Of a DNA stretch of 5,571 nucleotides, positions 5,061-5,571 are shown piece by piece (position 1 is the first letter of the stretch; each line of letters starts with the position of its first letter). Both the position numbers and the translations under genes were made by a program. The stretch comes from JAYUZR01 sp043751595. GTDB lineage: Bacteria; Patescibacteriota; UBA1384; CAILIB01. The notes under the pieces are model-generated. The model saw only the letters and a list, made by a program, of their open reading frames with translations. It did no database searches and had not been told where the DNA came from. The stretch is taken from contig JAYUZR010000032.1 of the NCBI GenBank assembly GCA_043751595.1, positions 1 through 5,571 on the forward strand, written 5' to 3'.

Positions 5061-5551
5061 TGTGGGTCGTAGCTGCTTTTAGGGTCGTAAAGTTGCGCGC
5101 GTACCAACCTGGCGAACCTGTAGTCTTAGTTTACAATAAACTGGTATACTACTTCACCCGTCAGGTTAGTTTGATAAAGTCACACTGCTTTGCTTACTGC
5201 CCACCTAGGCTTTTTAAACGTACGGCAGCTCGCGTGGGGTTCGAGCAGACGCAGGTTTTATTTAAGTACGCCGGTAAAGCTTATAGGGTTTCTCGAAAAA
5301 GGGGTATTCTTTACCTGAACTTTCATTACCCAACGTTCAAGTATCTAGTTTGGAGCAATATAATATTAAAACATAAAAAGAAGCGAAAAAAAATGTTTAG
5401 GATTACTATGAGCACGTTTGCACCGATTATCTCGGCACTCAACGCTAACCTTTTTAAGTTGAGGCCCCTAAACACCTACACCAGGCGCGGGGTGCAGCTA
5501 TCGAGCTTTGCATACTATGCCCGGAAGCCTAAGACGGCCGCCAAAAGGTAA
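5060..5551 (+). CDS. rpl6: Mitochondrial ribosomal protein L6
   Basis: Large-subunit protein L6, which binds 23S-like rRNA near the factor-binding site. It has 163 residues, a little shorter than the bacterial 177, with a divergent first domain. Recognition rests on the second half: GFEQTQVLFKYAGKAYRV (60-77) and ILYLNFHYPTFKYLVW (83-98) match the repeated L6 pattern 'GvGyka...g..L.L.lGySHpV'. A lysine-rich linker (104-111) is followed by ITMSTFAPIISALNA (115-129) for the 'G.dkq.vgq.aa.Ir' helix and LRPLNTYTRRGV (134-145) for 'iRppepYkgKGi', then a basic tail ending KPKTAAKR. It starts with the ATG overlapping the rps14 stop; a TTG two codons earlier is in frame but less likely. rps14-rpl6 adjacency is a shortened spc-operon order with rps8 absent. 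Confidence 0.9.
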   Translation: MWVVAAFRVVKLRAYQPGEPVVLVYNKLVYYFTRQVSLIKSHCFAYCPPRLFKRTAARVGFEQTQVLFKYAGKAYRVSRKRGILYLNFHYPTFKYLVWSNIILKHKKKRKKMFRITMSTFAPIISALNANLFKLRPLNTYTRRGVQLSSFAYYARKPKTAAKR

Positions 5552-5571
5552 TAACTACTCAGAAGATAATA
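5551..5571 (+). CDS. Possible start of a further gene at the right edge
   Basis: The rpl6 stop TAA is followed so that its last A begins ATA, and the frame reads ATA ACT ACT CAG AAG ATA ATA to the end of the window. ATA is a known mitochondrial start, and the TAATA arrangement copies the TAATG junctions of the two genes before it. Only seven codons are visible, so neither the reality of the gene nor its identity can be judged. Confidence 0.25.

Noticed and set aside
1..5571. Bacterial or phage origin, or a new defence system
   Set aside because: All confidently identified genes are mitochondrial ribosomal or complex I genes with TGA=Trp and organelle-type spacing; nothing resembles a defence or mobile module.

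Overview
This window is part of a ciliate-type mitochondrial genome. It is a dense block of ribosomal-protein and complex I genes that reads properly only if TGA is Trp (translation table 4). Under the standard code nad7, nad10, rps13, rps14, rpl2 and the rps3-like gene are all broken at positions where the protein family continues, and in several the family expects Trp. The gene set (nad7, nad10, a stand-alone nad2 C-terminal piece, rps12, rps13, rps14, rps19, rpl2, rpl6) together with non-ATG starts and near-zero spacing fits ciliate mtDNA. A separate nad2 C-terminal half suggests a relative of spirotrichs or armophoreans, but the species cannot be fixed from this window.

Layout: the two strands diverge from a tRNA-Met(CAU) gene at about 3442-3507. 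Reading left on the minus strand: tRNA-Met, nad2 C-terminal part, rps12, nad10, a 177-base gap holding an unexplained open frame, rpl2, rps19, an rps3-like N-terminal gene, and rps13, which runs off the left edge. Reading right on the plus strand: nad7, rps14, rpl6 and the possible first codons of another gene at the right edge. Apart from the gap at 1918-2094, neighbouring genes are separated by at most 7 bases or overlap by one base.

How the genes work together: nad2, nad7 and nad10 are complex I subunits. Nad7 and Nad10 form the quinone-reducing region with iron-sulfur cluster N2, and Nad2 is part of the membrane proton-pumping arm. All the others build the mitochondrial ribosome. The order rpl2-rps19-(rps3) is a remnant of the bacterial S10 operon and rps14-rpl6 of the spc operon (rps8 missing between them). 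rps13 ancestrally follows rpl6, but here it lies in the opposite transcription unit. No rRNA, intron, mobile element, CRISPR array or Shine-Dalgarno-like site was seen.

Points most worth following: the gap ORF between nad10 and rpl2, the D-arm-poor tRNA-Met at the strand switch, the split nad2 and probable split rps3, the one-base stop/start overlaps on the plus strand, and two Arg residues in S12 at the classical streptomycin-resistance positions.
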